Shown piece by piece: positions 23,575-32,710 of a DNA stretch of 64,000 nucleotides. The stretch comes from RPQJ01 sp963696545. Lineage in GTDB: Bacteria; Pseudomonadota; Gammaproteobacteria; Steroidobacterales; Steroidobacteraceae. The stretch spans positions 62,001-126,000 of the forward strand of contig CAVOKQ010000008.1 in assembly GCA_963696545.1 (NCBI GenBank), written 5' to 3'. How positions within the stretch are numbered: the first letter of the stretch is position 1; the number at the start of each line of letters is the position of its first letter. The notes below the pieces were generated by a model, which was not told the DNA's origin, made no database searches, and saw nothing but the letters and a program-made list of their open reading frames with translations. A program made the translations under genes and the position numbers.

Positions 23575-24699
23575 TCAGGTGCCGAGCGCCTCATCGAGAT
23601 CGGCGATCAGGTCCGACGCGGCCTCGAGCCCGATCGACATCCTGAGCAGGTTCTGCGGCGTGCGGCTCTGCGGCCCTTCCACGGACGCGCGGTGCTCGAT
23701 CAGGCTCTCGACACCGCCGAGACTCGTCGCGCGCGTGAAGATCTTCACGCGCGCTGCGACGCGCATCGCCTCTGCAGCGTTGCCGGGCACCTGGAACGAC
23801 ACGACGCCGCCGAAGCCCTCGTGCATCTGGCGTACGGCCAGCGCGTGACCGGGATGCGTCGCGAGCCCGGGATAGTAGACGCGCTCGACGCGGCGATCCG
23901 ATTCCAGGAACCGGGCGACTGCGGCCGCGCTCGCGGCCTGTGCCCGGACGCGCAATGGCAACGTCGCGAGACTCCTGAGCACGAGCCAGCAGTCGAAAGG
24001 CGACGGCACGCCGCCCCCGGTGCCCTGGAAATCACGCAGCCGGTCGCGCACCACGCCGTTCTCGCGCACGACCAGTGCGCCGCCGAGCACGTCGCTGTGA
24101 CCACCGAGGTATTTCGTCGTGCTGTGCATCACGAGGTCCGCGCCGAGGTCGAGCGGGCGCTGCAGGATCGGGCTCGCGAAAGTGTTGTCGCAGGCGAAGA
24201 GCACGTCACGTTCGCGGGCGAGCGATGCCAGTGCTGTGATGTCGCTCACTCTCAGCAGCGGATTCGACGGCGTTTCCACCCACAGCATCGCAGCCGGTGA
24301 TTCCAGCGCTCGCGCGACGAGTGTCGTGTCGGTCGTATCAATGAATTCCGCTGCGAGGCCCCACTTCGGCAGCAGCTCGCGAAGCTGCTTTGCCGTGCCG
24401 TGGTAGCAGTCCGACGAGCAGACGATCCGCCCACCGGGCGCCGCGAGCGAGAACGCCGCGAGCGTTGCCGCCGAGCCCGAGGCGAACGCAATTGCATCCG
24501 CGCCCCCCTCGAGCGCCGCGAGCGCACGCTCGAGCGAACTGCGATTCGGGTTGCTGATGCGCGAGTAGTTATGGCCGCGCGGGTAGCTGCCGTCCGCATC
24601 CCGCTCGAACGTGGTCGACAGCTGGATCGGTTCGCGCAACGCACCGGTGGCGGGGTCGGGCTCACGCCCGGCGTGCACGGCGAGGGTCTCGATCTTCAT
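23575..24699 (-). CDS. Cystathionine gamma-synthase/lyase family PLP enzyme
   Basis: A 374-residue Cys/Met-metabolism PLP enzyme. The PLP lysine is in MHSTTKYLGGHSDVLGG. Other family residues are YSRISNPNRSSLERALAALEGG, AFASGSAATLAAF, VETPSNPLLRVSDI, ACDNTFASPILQRPLDLGAD and SLGGVESLIEHRASV. Cystathionine gamma-synthase joins O-succinyl- or O-acetyl-homoserine with cysteine, and the lyase cleaves cystathionine. The two cannot be separated safely here, and MetB is the more common call for this length and N-terminus. Its ATG overlaps the FakA-DegV stop by ATGA, so it is the second gene of a leftward pair. Confidence 0.88.
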   Translation of the reverse strand: MKIETLAVHAGREPDPATGALREPIQLSTTFERDADGSYPRGHNYSRISNPNRSSLERALAALEGGADAIAFASGSAATLAAFSLAAPGGRIVCSSDCYHGTAKQLRELLPKWGLAAEFIDTTDTTLVARALESPAAMLWVETPSNPLLRVSDITALASLARERDVLFACDNTFASPILQRPLDLGADLVMHSTTKYLGGHSDVLGGALVVRENGVVRDRLRDFQGTGGGVPSPFDCWLVLRSLATLPLRVRAQAASAAAVARFLESDRRVERVYYPGLATHPGHALAVRQMHEGFGGVVSFQVPGNAAEAMRVAARVKIFTRATSLGGVESLIEHRASVEGPQSRTPQNLLRMSIGLEAASDLIADLDEALGT

Positions 24700-26495
24700 A
24701 GGGGTGGGTCGTACTCCTGCAGGCCCACGACCAGCAGGCCGGGACCGCCGTGGACACCGAACGCCGTGCCGACCGGCAGCAAGCGCCGGTAGACGACGTT
24801 ATCGCCGCCGAATTGCTCGAGCAGCCAGCGGCCGTCCGCCTCGCTGTTCGCATGCCCGACCAGCACGCGGTACTTGCGGTCGGAGCGTATGTGACGGTGG
24901 ACGTAGCGCGCGAATTTCTCGCGCAGGTTGCGGCGCCCGAACAGCACGCCTCCCGCGGTGACTTTTCCGTCGCGATTGTGCAGCACCGGCATCAGGCCGA
25001 GCGTGTCGGCGACGGTCTTGATCCAGCGCGGGACGCGTCCGCCGCGCACCGCATACTCGAGCGAGCCCATCAGGCCGAAAGTCCGCGTGCGCGGCAGCAT
25101 CGCGCGCGTCGCCGCGATCACTCGATCCGCGTCGTAACCAGCCTGTGCACACTCCGCAGCGTACATGGCCACCAGGCCTGCGCCGAGCGAGGCGTTCTCC
25201 GAGTCGAGCACCGTGACCTTGCCGTGCGCGCTGACGCGTGCGGCCGCGCTCTCGGCCGACGCACACGTGCCGCTCACCTTGCGCGTCAGGTTCACCGATA
25301 CGACCGCCGCATAGTGCGATGCCAGGAATTCGAACTGCCGCCGGAAGTCGCCCGGTGGCGGCTGCGACGTCTTCGGGTGATGCGGGTTACGCAGCAGCTC
25401 GTCGTAGAACTCTTCAGGCGTCATGCCGATTCGGTCCAGGTAGCCCTGGTCGCCGAAATGCACGCGCAGCGGCACCATGTGGATGTCGAGGCGGTCCATC
25501 TCGTCCTCGGGTATGTCCGCGCCCGAGTCGGTGACCACGGCGACCTTGCGGCCGACAAGGTGCGCCGCATGCTGCTGCCGCTGCATGTCGTCGGCCTTTT
25601 CTGCCGACACCGTTCCGTAGCGGCCCGCGATCCGGAACACCTCTGCCGGGTCGTTGACATGGATGTGCACGCGGACCTTGTTCTGCAGCCCACCGACGAC
25701 GAGGCTGCCGCCAACCACCGACAGGTCCTCACGCAGGTGGCGCCGGTCGATGCGATCCCCGACCACGACGCATTCGGTGCAGTACCGGTACTCGAGATCT
25801 TCCTCGCCGCCGGCGGTCCGTTCGGCCGTCGCGTCGATCACCAGTGGCACCGGCGCCGCGGGCTCGTCTTCCGCGCCGCTCGCGATGTAGTCGGTGACCC
25901 CGGAGATGAACTCGACGAAGCCCAGGCCGCCGGCATCGACGACGTTGGCCTTGCGCAGCGCTTCGAGTTGCAGCGTCGTGCCCTCGAGCGAATGCTGCGC
26001 AGCCTGCACGCCGCGGCGCAGCAAAGCGCCGAAGTCGCGTACACCTTCGCGCCGCACGCGATTCAGCTCATGCGCGAAGTCCGTGAGCACGGTGAGGATC
26101 GTTCCCTCGCGCGGCTCGCTCAGGCTCTCGCGCGCGTAGGTGGCGCCACCCTGCACACCGTCCGCGAAGTCGTCGCCGCTCAAGTCGCGCAGGTGACCGA
26201 GCCGGTCACAGAGGCCGAGGAAGAACTGCGCGAGGATCGCGCCGGAGTTGCCCCGCGCACCGTCGAGCGCGGCGTCTGCAACGCGCGTGAGCGTCTTGCC
26301 GGCGTGCGTGTCCGGCCAGCGCTGCAGCGTTCCGAGTACGGCACTCATCGTCAGCGCGAGATTCGTGCCGGTGTCGCCGTCCGGCACCGGGAAAACGTTG
26401 ATCTTGTTCAGGTGCTCCTGCCGCGACAGCAGCCGCAGTATGCCGGCCTTGAACGCCCGGTTGAGGCGCAGCCCGTCGATGCTGTCGGCAGTCAT
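24696..26495 (-). CDS. DAK2/FakA-DegV fusion protein (fatty-acid kinase-like)
   Basis: A 599-residue fusion. The N-terminal DAK2-type kinase domain (about residues 1-200) has NKINVFPVPDGDTGTNLALTM (metal and phosphate loop), ARGNSGAILAQFF and VVDAGGLGFVEF. A FakA-like middle part (YRYCTECVVVGD, then VRVHIHVNDPAEVF) follows. The C-terminal DegV domain (about 310-599) starts VAVVTDSGADIP and includes VNLTRKVSGTCASAESAA, a fatty-acid site, and a GSLEYAVRGGRVPRW stretch. In Firmicutes, FakA and FakB are separate and phosphorylate exogenous fatty acids. The start ATG at 26495 is preferred over TTG at 26510. The stop overlaps the next gene. Confidence 0.85.
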   Translation of the reverse strand: MTADSIDGLRLNRAFKAGILRLLSRQEHLNKINVFPVPDGDTGTNLALTMSAVLGTLQRWPDTHAGKTLTRVADAALDGARGNSGAILAQFFLGLCDRLGHLRDLSGDDFADGVQGGATYARESLSEPREGTILTVLTDFAHELNRVRREGVRDFGALLRRGVQAAQHSLEGTTLQLEALRKANVVDAGGLGFVEFISGVTDYIASGAEDEPAAPVPLVIDATAERTAGGEEDLEYRYCTECVVVGDRIDRRHLREDLSVVGGSLVVGGLQNKVRVHIHVNDPAEVFRIAGRYGTVSAEKADDMQRQQHAAHLVGRKVAVVTDSGADIPEDEMDRLDIHMVPLRVHFGDQGYLDRIGMTPEEFYDELLRNPHHPKTSQPPPGDFRRQFEFLASHYAAVVSVNLTRKVSGTCASAESAAARVSAHGKVTVLDSENASLGAGLVAMYAAECAQAGYDADRVIAATRAMLPRTRTFGLMGSLEYAVRGGRVPRWIKTVADTLGLMPVLHNRDGKVTAGGVLFGRRNLREKFARYVHRHIRSDRKYRVLVGHANSEADGRWLLEQFGGDNVVYRRLLPVGTAFGVHGGPGLLVVGLQEYDPPL

Positions 26496-26522
26496 CGCGA
26501 CCGAATTCAAGCGCGTCTCGCG

Positions 26523-27335
26523 TCAGTCCCGCGACAGCAGGAACTTCCGGCCGTTCATCTCCAGGACCACGCCTTCCGGTGTGATCTGCCGTACGACCGG
26601 GCCCTCCTGCAGCTGGTCGCCCTCGCGATACTTGTGCGCGTTGATGAACACCATGCGTTCCGCGGGCTTGTTGGAGTAGACGTGCAGGTCGAGGCTGAGC
26701 GCTGGAGCGCCGCCCGACGCAGCGAGTTCGTCCGCGGTTGGCAGCTTCGGACCCGAAGCTGCAGCGTTGCCCGAAGCGGGCGGCGCGGCCGAGTACTGCT
26801 GGGTACCCAGTGTCGCCGCTTCCGGCAGAGCCTCGTACACGACGCTGCCACGCTTCGTCTGCGTCTGCCTGACCGCGGGCGGACCCGCCGGAACCGCGGA
26901 CGCCTCGGCGACCAGTTCCGGATCCGCGGCAGGCGGACCGGCCTGCATCTCGTCCTCGAGTGGATTGCGCGAGCCCGCATACGACGGCTCGGCCGCGCGC
27001 GCCGGCTGCAACATCGGCGGTGGTGTCGGTGCTTCGGCAGGCGCAGTCTGCGTCAGTGTCACCTGCGCGGGTGCGGGGGTCGTCGCAGCTGGCGGCGGCT
27101 GTTGCGGTGCCGGCGCAGCTGCAACCGGCGCTGCGGCGACCGGCGTGCGACTGGCCTTGCGGATCAGGAACACGCCGACCGCGACCAGGTTCACCAGCAG
27201 CAGCGCGATCGCGGCCGTGGCCCAGACGTTGCTGCGCGGCTTCGCGGGTGAAACGGCCACTTCGACCAGTGCCGGGCCGGTCTGCCTCTGTCGCTCGTGC
27301 TCGGACTTGCGCAGCGCGTCGAGGATGAACGACAT
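26523..27335 (-). CDS. GspB-like general secretion pathway protein
   Basis: A 270-residue inner-membrane protein of the GspB/PulB type. It begins MSFILDALRKSEHERQRQ, the hallmark N-terminus of this group, followed by one membrane helix (about residues 37-58). A long proline/alanine-rich periplasmic linker spans about 65-190, and the C-terminal domain has LSLDLHVYSNKPAERMVFINAHKYREGDQLQEGP and GVVLEMNGRKFLL features (shown in part). With ExeA/GspA it helps place the type II secretin through the peptidoglycan. The gene follows the ExeA gene by three bases, as in other genomes. No other Gsp genes lie in the window. Confidence 0.88.
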   Translation of the reverse strand: MSFILDALRKSEHERQRQTGPALVEVAVSPAKPRSNVWATAAIALLLVNLVAVGVFLIRKASRTPVAAAPVAAAPAPQQPPPAATTPAPAQVTLTQTAPAEAPTPPPMLQPARAAEPSYAGSRNPLEDEMQAGPPAADPELVAEASAVPAGPPAVRQTQTKRGSVVYEALPEAATLGTQQYSAAPPASGNAAASGPKLPTADELAASGGAPALSLDLHVYSNKPAERMVFINAHKYREGDQLQEGPVVRQITPEGVVLEMNGRKFLLSRD

Positions 27336-27338
27336 GCT

Positions 27339-29002
27339 TCAGCCTCCCGCGACCTGGTTGACGATGGTCGGCGAACCGGTCGCGCCGATGACCGTGTCGA
27401 GCACGATCTGCGTCTGCACGCCGGCGACGCCATCAACCGTGAGGCGATGCTGGCGCTGGAAGTCCTGCACCAGCCGCGTCAGGTCGTCGTCGTAGGCGTC
27501 GCTGCTCGGCGCGCGCCGGCAGCCCCTGCGCCGTGCGCAGGCTCTCGCGCAACCACCGCACGTCCGCGCCGCGCATGCCCGGCGTAAGGGCCTTTGCGAC
27601 CGCCATCGGTGGCCGCCACAGCAGCAGGAAATCTCCGAACCAGTAACGCGACGCCGACGCGATCGGCACCTGTCGCGACTCGCCGCCGAATTCGAACGTC
27701 GCCGATTCGTCGGACAGCGAACTCAACACGACCTGGTGCGTGCGGCCGACGTCGTCCGTCAGCGTCAGGATCGCCGGGCGATTCAGGGTGCGCAGCTGCG
27801 CCCACGAGCCCTTCTGGAACAGGCACTCGAGGTCCTGACGCGCGGCTTGGTCGCAGCCGCGGCCCTTCGCGGCGTCGTAGCGTCACGCCCCAGAGCGAGA
27901 ACAGCTTCGCGAGCGCCGCCTCGGTCGTCGTGTCGTTCGCGTGTCGCGCGAGCAGTTCGTCGAGCGAGACTTGCGGCGCGGGCGCAGGCACCGTTGCGGC
28001 CGCTGGCTGCACCGGCGGTGGCGCGGTCGCCTCCACACTCGCAGTTGCCGCTGCCGCAGGCGCACCGACCTCGGCGGTTGCGGCTGTTGGCTTGCGCGCC
28101 GACCACAGGCTCACGAGGCCGACGGCCACGAGCGCAACCGCCGCCGCGACCGCCGCCGCGGTACCCCACTTGAGCCACGGCGCCGGGATCGGCCGCCCGT
28201 AGACTTCCGATGCCGCCTGCCTCACGAGTGCGCCGCCGACCCGGTGGTCTTCCTTGGTGAACGCGCCGAGCAGCGCTCGATCGCAGATCACGTTGATCAC
28301 GCGCGGCACGCCACTCGCGAGGCGGTAGACCTCGCGCAGTGCCGCAGGCGTGAACGCTTCGGCCGTTGCACCTGCCACGCGCATGCGGTGCTTCACGTAA
28401 CCCGCGGACTCCTCGGCGGAGAGCGGGTTCAGGTGGTAGCGGCCAGTGATGCGTTGTGCAAGCTGCCTGAGCTCCGGCTTGTCGAGCAGATCGCGCAGTT
28501 CCGGCTGGCCGATCAGGATGATCTGCAGCAGCTTGGTGGTCGCCGTCTCGAGGTTCGTGAGCAGTCGCACCTGCTCGAGCGTCTGCGTGCTCAGGTTCTG
28601 CGCCTCGTCGACGATCAGCACGACGCGGCGGCCGCGCGCGTGCGTGTCGAGCAGGTGGCGACCGAGCACGTCCATCAGCGTCTTGGTGCTGCCGCGCCCG
28701 GCCTCGGGCACGGGCACGTGCAGCTCTTCGCAGATCGTCAGCAGGAACTCGGCGGGCGTGATGCGCGGGTTCAGGATCAACGCGACGTCGGCATGGCCCG
28801 GCAGCTGTTCGAGCAGGCTGCGGATCACCGTGGTCTTGCCCGTGCCGACCTCGCCCGTCAGCTGGATGAAGCCGCCCGCCTCGTTGATGCCGTACAGCAG
28901 GTGCGCGAGCGCCTCCGCGTGCCGCTCGCTGAGGTACAGGTAGCGGGGGTCCGGCGTGATCGCGAACGGCTTTTCCTGGAGTCCGAAAAAGCTCGTGTAC
29001 AT
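27339..29002 (-). CDS. ExeA/GspA-like AAA ATPase with peptidoglycan-binding end, two frameshifts
   Basis: The gene encodes an AAA+ ATPase of about 553 residues if two extra bases are removed, one at about 27880 and one in the GC run at about 27508-27517. The first 390 residues read normally: MYTSFFGLQEKPFAITPDPR, Walker A GEVGTGKTT, Walker B VLIVDEAQN, IGQPELRDLL, then a membrane helix near 290. After the first shift the frame reads YDAAKGRGCDQAARQDLECL, and after the second DAYDDDLTRLVQDFQRQHRL, a peptidoglycan-binding-1 repeat ending at 27339. Both shifts fall in families where the restored residues match expectation. The protein pairs with GspB for secretin assembly. Confidence 0.85.
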
Positions 29003-29215
29003 GCGGGGTTAGGTCATTCCGGCGCGCGTGGGTTGGCCGTCAATGATGCCTGCCGGACAGGGTCTTGGCCAGCGCCCGGGCCGCGCTGGAACCGTGCCGG
29101 GTGCGGTGCGTGAGCCTGCGTATCCCCCGGCAATTCCTGATTCGCCGACTGCGGCTGGCGCGCTATGCTGCAATGCAGCAGCAGCTGTAGCCCAGTACAC
29201 CAACCGAGAAGCCCA

Positions 29216-29779
29216 ATGATCGTCGAAATGCAGGATTTCATGAACGAGCAGACACAGGCCCTGGCTGGCCAAGCCCAGAAATTCCGCAAGAACCCGGTCG
29301 GGTTCATGCGCAAGGCCCTCGTCAATTCGGCCGAGGGTTTGAAGTCGCTGAAGCGTCCGGTGCGCATGGTGGCGCACTCGGGCGTGAAGCTCACGGCGGT
29401 GTCGCAGAACACGCTGGCGAGCCTCATTGAATTGCAGTCGGAGGCCATCACCGCCGCGCTGGCAAGTGCGGCAACGCGCCTCGAGCGGGCCGCCAGGTCC
29501 GACGGCGTGGTCGACCTGGTGCTGAACCAGGCCGAGATGATGCCGGCGACCCGCGATCGCATCGTCGATGAAGCGGCCCGTGCGGTCGAGATCTTCAGGC
29601 ATGCAGGCCGCGACGTTCGCAAGGTCGCGACGCACGCCTATGCGACAGTCACCGGCAGGACCGACGACGAACTGGCCGAGGCGAGAAAGATCGCCACCCG
29701 CAAGGCGAAGCGGACTGTCCGGAAGGTAAAGACAGCAGTTCGCAAGTCGAGTGCGCGTGCCCGCAAACTCGCGGCCTGA
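29216..29779 (+). CDS. Phasin-like protein
   Basis: A 187-residue helical protein with weak resemblance to phasins (PhaP/granule proteins) or to the TIGR01841/PF09361 group: the start MIVEMQDFMNEQTQALAGQA, amphipathic helices such as LIELQSEAITAALASAATRLERAA, and a strongly basic lysine/arginine-rich tail (KRTVRKVKTAVRKSSARARK). Phasins coat polyhydroxyalkanoate granules, and a basic tail can bind DNA, as in PhaM. This is inference from composition. The start ATG at 29216 gives the family-like N-terminus. A strong terminator follows 55 bases after the stop, so it is a single transcription unit. Confidence 0.6.
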   Translation: MIVEMQDFMNEQTQALAGQAQKFRKNPVGFMRKALVNSAEGLKSLKRPVRMVAHSGVKLTAVSQNTLASLIELQSEAITAALASAATRLERAARSDGVVDLVLNQAEMMPATRDRIVDEAARAVEIFRHAGRDVRKVATHAYATVTGRTDDELAEARKIATRKAKRTVRKVKTAVRKSSARARKLAA

Positions 29780-29833
29780 ACCTCGGCAACGGCCGCACCG
29801 AACGATAGAGACTCCACCGTTCTCCCCCTGATT

Positions 29834-29860
29834 GCGCCCTCTTTGGAGGGCGCTTTTTTT
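29834..29860 (+). terminator. Rho-independent terminator
   Basis: GCGCCCTC (29834-29841) pairs with GAGGGCGC (29846-29853) around TTTG and is followed by seven T residues. It ends the phasin-like gene. Confidence 0.93.
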
Positions 29861-29975
29861 CGTCTGTGATCGCGGCGACGACCGTCGGCTACGCTCGCAG
29901 CGCAAGGTTGCCCTCCGGTTTGACTGCCCCAGGAATTGGTGGTGTATTCCGATCGGGCAGCAACGGCAGGTGCGC

Positions 29976-30344
29976 ATGAAGAAGACCATCCTGGGCGTGG
30001 CACTGGGTCTCGTAACGTGGATTGTCGTGGCGTCGATCGGTAACCGATTGCTGCGCGCCGGCATCGCGGGTTATCGGGACGTCGAGGCGGCGATGACGTT
30101 CACGCATTCGATGCTGCTGGCGCGGCTGCTGCTCGGCGCCGTGTCGTCTCTTGCCGCTGGCTACGTTGCAGCCTGGACGTCCGGGGCTGGCGGTGTCGCA
30201 GCGAAGGCGCTTGCCGGCGCGCTGCTGGTGATCTTCGTGCCGACGCACATCGCGCTTTGGGCGAAGTTCCCGGCCTGGTATCACCTCGTGTTCCTGATGT
30301 CGCTTCCATTGCTGGCCGTCGCAGGCGGGAAGCTGCGCCGATGA
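29976..30344 (+). CDS. Small membrane protein, unknown
   Basis: A 122-residue integral membrane protein with about four hydrophobic segments: residues 4-24, 45-65, 72-92 and 98-118. I do not recognise a family. The sequence has no polar catalytic motif. It starts with MKKTILGVALGLVTWIVVAS and ends LPLLAVAGGKLRR. Its stop overlaps the ATG of the amidohydrolase by ATGA, so the two are translated together, and it may anchor or regulate that enzyme. The ATG at 29976 has a GGCAGG leader seven bases upstream. It may begin its own transcript after the terminator at 29834. Confidence 0.7.
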   Translation: MKKTILGVALGLVTWIVVASIGNRLLRAGIAGYRDVEAAMTFTHSMLLARLLLGAVSSLAAGYVAAWTSGAGGVAAKALAGALLVIFVPTHIALWAKFPAWYHLVFLMSLPLLAVAGGKLRR

Positions 30345-32392
30345 ATACCGCACCGATAGCCGCACCTGCGTCCGTCGCCTCTTTGTTCTGCGCCGGGCTC
30401 ATCGCCCTGCTCATGTCCGGACCTGTGCTCGGGGCCGTGGAGCGCTACACGATCATGGCCAGTGGCCGGCCGATCGGGACGCTGGTGGCCGACGAGGCGG
30501 GAGGCACCACCCGCGTCAGCTATGACTACAAGAACAACGGCCGTGGCCCGACGATCGCCGAGACCGTGCACGTTGATGCGGCCGGGTTGCCGACCAGCTG
30601 GACAGTGACCGGCTCGACCACCTTCGGCAGCAAGGTGGACGAGACGTTCCGCCTGCAGGGCGCGAAGGCGAGTTGGCGCGATGCGACGGGGCCGGGTTCG
30701 ACGACGGTCAAGGGGCCTGCGCTCTATGTGGCGCAGAGTGCGAGCCCCTGGGCGCTGGAGCTCTATGCGCGGGCGCTTGCGAAAGCAGGCGGGACACTGC
30801 CGGCACTGCCGGGCGGCACGTTGCGGCTCGAGCAGGTCGGCAGCATTGAACTCAAGGGACCGGCCGGGGCGCTGCCCGTGACGGCGCATACGATCACAGG
30901 AATCGGTCTCGAGCCCGACACGCTGTTCCTGGATTCGGCGCAGCGCCTGGTCGCCTATGCGACGCCGGAATTCATCGTGGTGCGCAAGGGCCTGGAGGCC
31001 GAGGAGGCGAGGCTGCGCGGGCAGGTTGCCGAATGGGATACGCAGCGGCTGACCGGCTACCAGGCGACGCTGGCTCACAGGCCGGCAGGCGACCTGAGGA
31101 TCGCCAATGTGCGGGTGTTCGATCCCGAGCGACTGGCGCTTTCGGCGCCGGTGTCAGTGCTGGTGCGCGGCAACCGGATCGTCTCGGTGGATGCGCCCGA
31201 CGCGCGCGTGGACGGCGAGACGGTGGTGGACGGGCGGGGCGGGACGCTCACGGCGGGGTTCCACGAGATGCATGCGCACCTCGGCCAGTCGGACGCGCTG
31301 CTGAACCTGATGGCGGGCATCACCACCGTGCGCGACATGGGCAACGACGATCCCGTGCTCGACAAGCTGGTGGCGCGGATCGAAGGCGGTGAGCTCGCCG
31401 GGCCGCGGGTGGTGCGCTCGGGCTTCATCGAAGGCAAGAGCGCGACCAACGCGCAGGCCACCGTGGTGGTGGACAACGAGGCCGATGCGGTGAAGGCGGT
31501 TCAGGACGCAGCGCAACGCGGCGTGTTCCAGATCAAGATCTACACCAGCATCAATCCGGCCTGGGTGCCCGCGATGATCAAGGAAGCCCACAAGCTGGGA
31601 TTGCGGGTGGCCGGGCACATCCCGGCATTCACGACGACCGACGCGATGCTGGTGGCAGGGTATGACGAGATCACCCACGCCAACCAGCTGATGCTGAACT
31701 GGGTACTGAAGCAGGGGGACGACACCCGCACCCTGCTGAGGGTCACCGCGCTTAAGCGCTTCAACGGGTACGACCTCGGCAGCCCGCAGGCGGTGAAGAC
31801 GATCGGGCTGATGAAATCCACCGGGGCGGCGCATGACCCGACGCTGGTTATCACGGAGCTTCTTACCAAGGGTAGAAAGGGGAGCTTCCCGCCCGGTGCG
31901 GCCGACTGGGCGGCGCACATGCCCGTCGGGATCCAGCGCGACCTGAAGCAGCCGCTGCTGGACATGCAGACGGCGGAGGATGACGCGGCTTATCGCGGCG
32001 CCTTCGACACCGCGCTGGAGGTGATGCGGCGGCTGAACAGCCAGGGGACCCTGATCCTGCCCGGGACCGACCTTGGCGGGAGCTTCTGGTATCACCGCGA
32101 GCTCGAGCTCTACACGCAGGTCGGCATGTCGAATGCCGAGGTCTTGCGGCGGGCGACCTATGACACGGCGCACTACCTGCGGCGCGGCGACAGCTTCGGC
32201 GACGTGAAGCCCGGCCTGGTCGCGGACCTGGTGCTGATGCCGGGCGATCCCGTGGTGGACATCAAGGCGGTCAAGACGATTTCGATGGTCGTGAAGGACG
32301 GCACCGTGTATTTCCCGACCGAGGCCTACGAGGCGATGGGGATCGAGCCATTCACCACGGTTCCGCAAGTGAGCGGCGCGGGGTTCCTTTGA
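30341..32392 (+). CDS. Exported amidohydrolase-superfamily enzyme
   Basis: A 683-residue secreted enzyme. A signal peptide (residues 1-31, ending VLGA) precedes a 215-residue beta-rich N-terminal region (GRPIGTLVADEAGGTTRVSY and similar), then an amidohydrolase TIM barrel. Metal ligands are visible: HxH in AGFHEMHAHLGQ, the carbamylated Lys candidate in FQIKIYTSI, His in RVAGHIPAF and EITHANQ, and the Asp in LILPGTDLGGS. Close relatives are annotated as prolidase- or imidazolonepropionase-type. The exact substrate is unclear, perhaps peptides or amides in the periplasm. It is translationally linked to the upstream small membrane protein. Confidence 0.86.
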   Translation: MNTAPIAAPASVASLFCAGLIALLMSGPVLGAVERYTIMASGRPIGTLVADEAGGTTRVSYDYKNNGRGPTIAETVHVDAAGLPTSWTVTGSTTFGSKVDETFRLQGAKASWRDATGPGSTTVKGPALYVAQSASPWALELYARALAKAGGTLPALPGGTLRLEQVGSIELKGPAGALPVTAHTITGIGLEPDTLFLDSAQRLVAYATPEFIVVRKGLEAEEARLRGQVAEWDTQRLTGYQATLAHRPAGDLRIANVRVFDPERLALSAPVSVLVRGNRIVSVDAPDARVDGETVVDGRGGTLTAGFHEMHAHLGQSDALLNLMAGITTVRDMGNDDPVLDKLVARIEGGELAGPRVVRSGFIEGKSATNAQATVVVDNEADAVKAVQDAAQRGVFQIKIYTSINPAWVPAMIKEAHKLGLRVAGHIPAFTTTDAMLVAGYDEITHANQLMLNWVLKQGDDTRTLLRVTALKRFNGYDLGSPQAVKTIGLMKSTGAAHDPTLVITELLTKGRKGSFPPGAADWAAHMPVGIQRDLKQPLLDMQTAEDDAAYRGAFDTALEVMRRLNSQGTLILPGTDLGGSFWYHRELELYTQVGMSNAEVLRRATYDTAHYLRRGDSFGDVKPGLVADLVLMPGDPVVDIKAVKTISMVVKDGTVYFPTEAYEAMGIEPFTTVPQVSGAGFL

Positions 32393-32682
32393 CTTACCCA
32401 TCACACCGACTCGAGCACGTCACCGCCACCGCCAGCGACTGGGGCCTGTCCCAGCCGAAGGAACACGGCGAAGACGAACGCAAGCGCTCCCTTGCCGCGG
32501 TCGCTACGGACCTGAACGGCCGGCTGAAGCAATGCTGCAAGAGCGCCGATTCCCCGTCCGGCGCCGCGCTCGAGATGCGCCGCCACCTGGCACTTTTCAC
32601 TCGCTATGGTTTGCCCAATCCGAAGGCGACGCAGCTGGTCAGGGACCTGACGATGAAGGCGTTCACCGCGCACAAGCGCTGA
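32389..32682 (+). CDS. Hypothetical protein, TTG start in the amidohydrolase stop
   Basis: A 97-residue reading frame whose TTG start overlaps the amidohydrolase stop (TTGA). It has a polar N-terminus, a helix near SLAAVATDLNGRLKQCCKSA, and a basic C-terminal helix (KATQLVRDLTMKAFTAHKR). It has no signal peptide. I do not recognise a family. The coupling to the gene before and the spacing to the SDR after it (28 bases) support reality, but the frame could be chance. Confidence is therefore low. Confidence 0.4.
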   Translation: MTYPSHRLEHVTATASDWGLSQPKEHGEDERKRSLAAVATDLNGRLKQCCKSADSPSGAALEMRRHLALFTRYGLPNPKATQLVRDLTMKAFTAHKR

Positions 32683-32710
32683 CCCGGTCACAACCCATCG
32701 AGATCGACGC

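Noticed and set aside
24750..27251. An 833-codon plus-strand frame
   Set aside because: It is antisense to FakA-DegV and GspB, both clearly coding on the minus strand.
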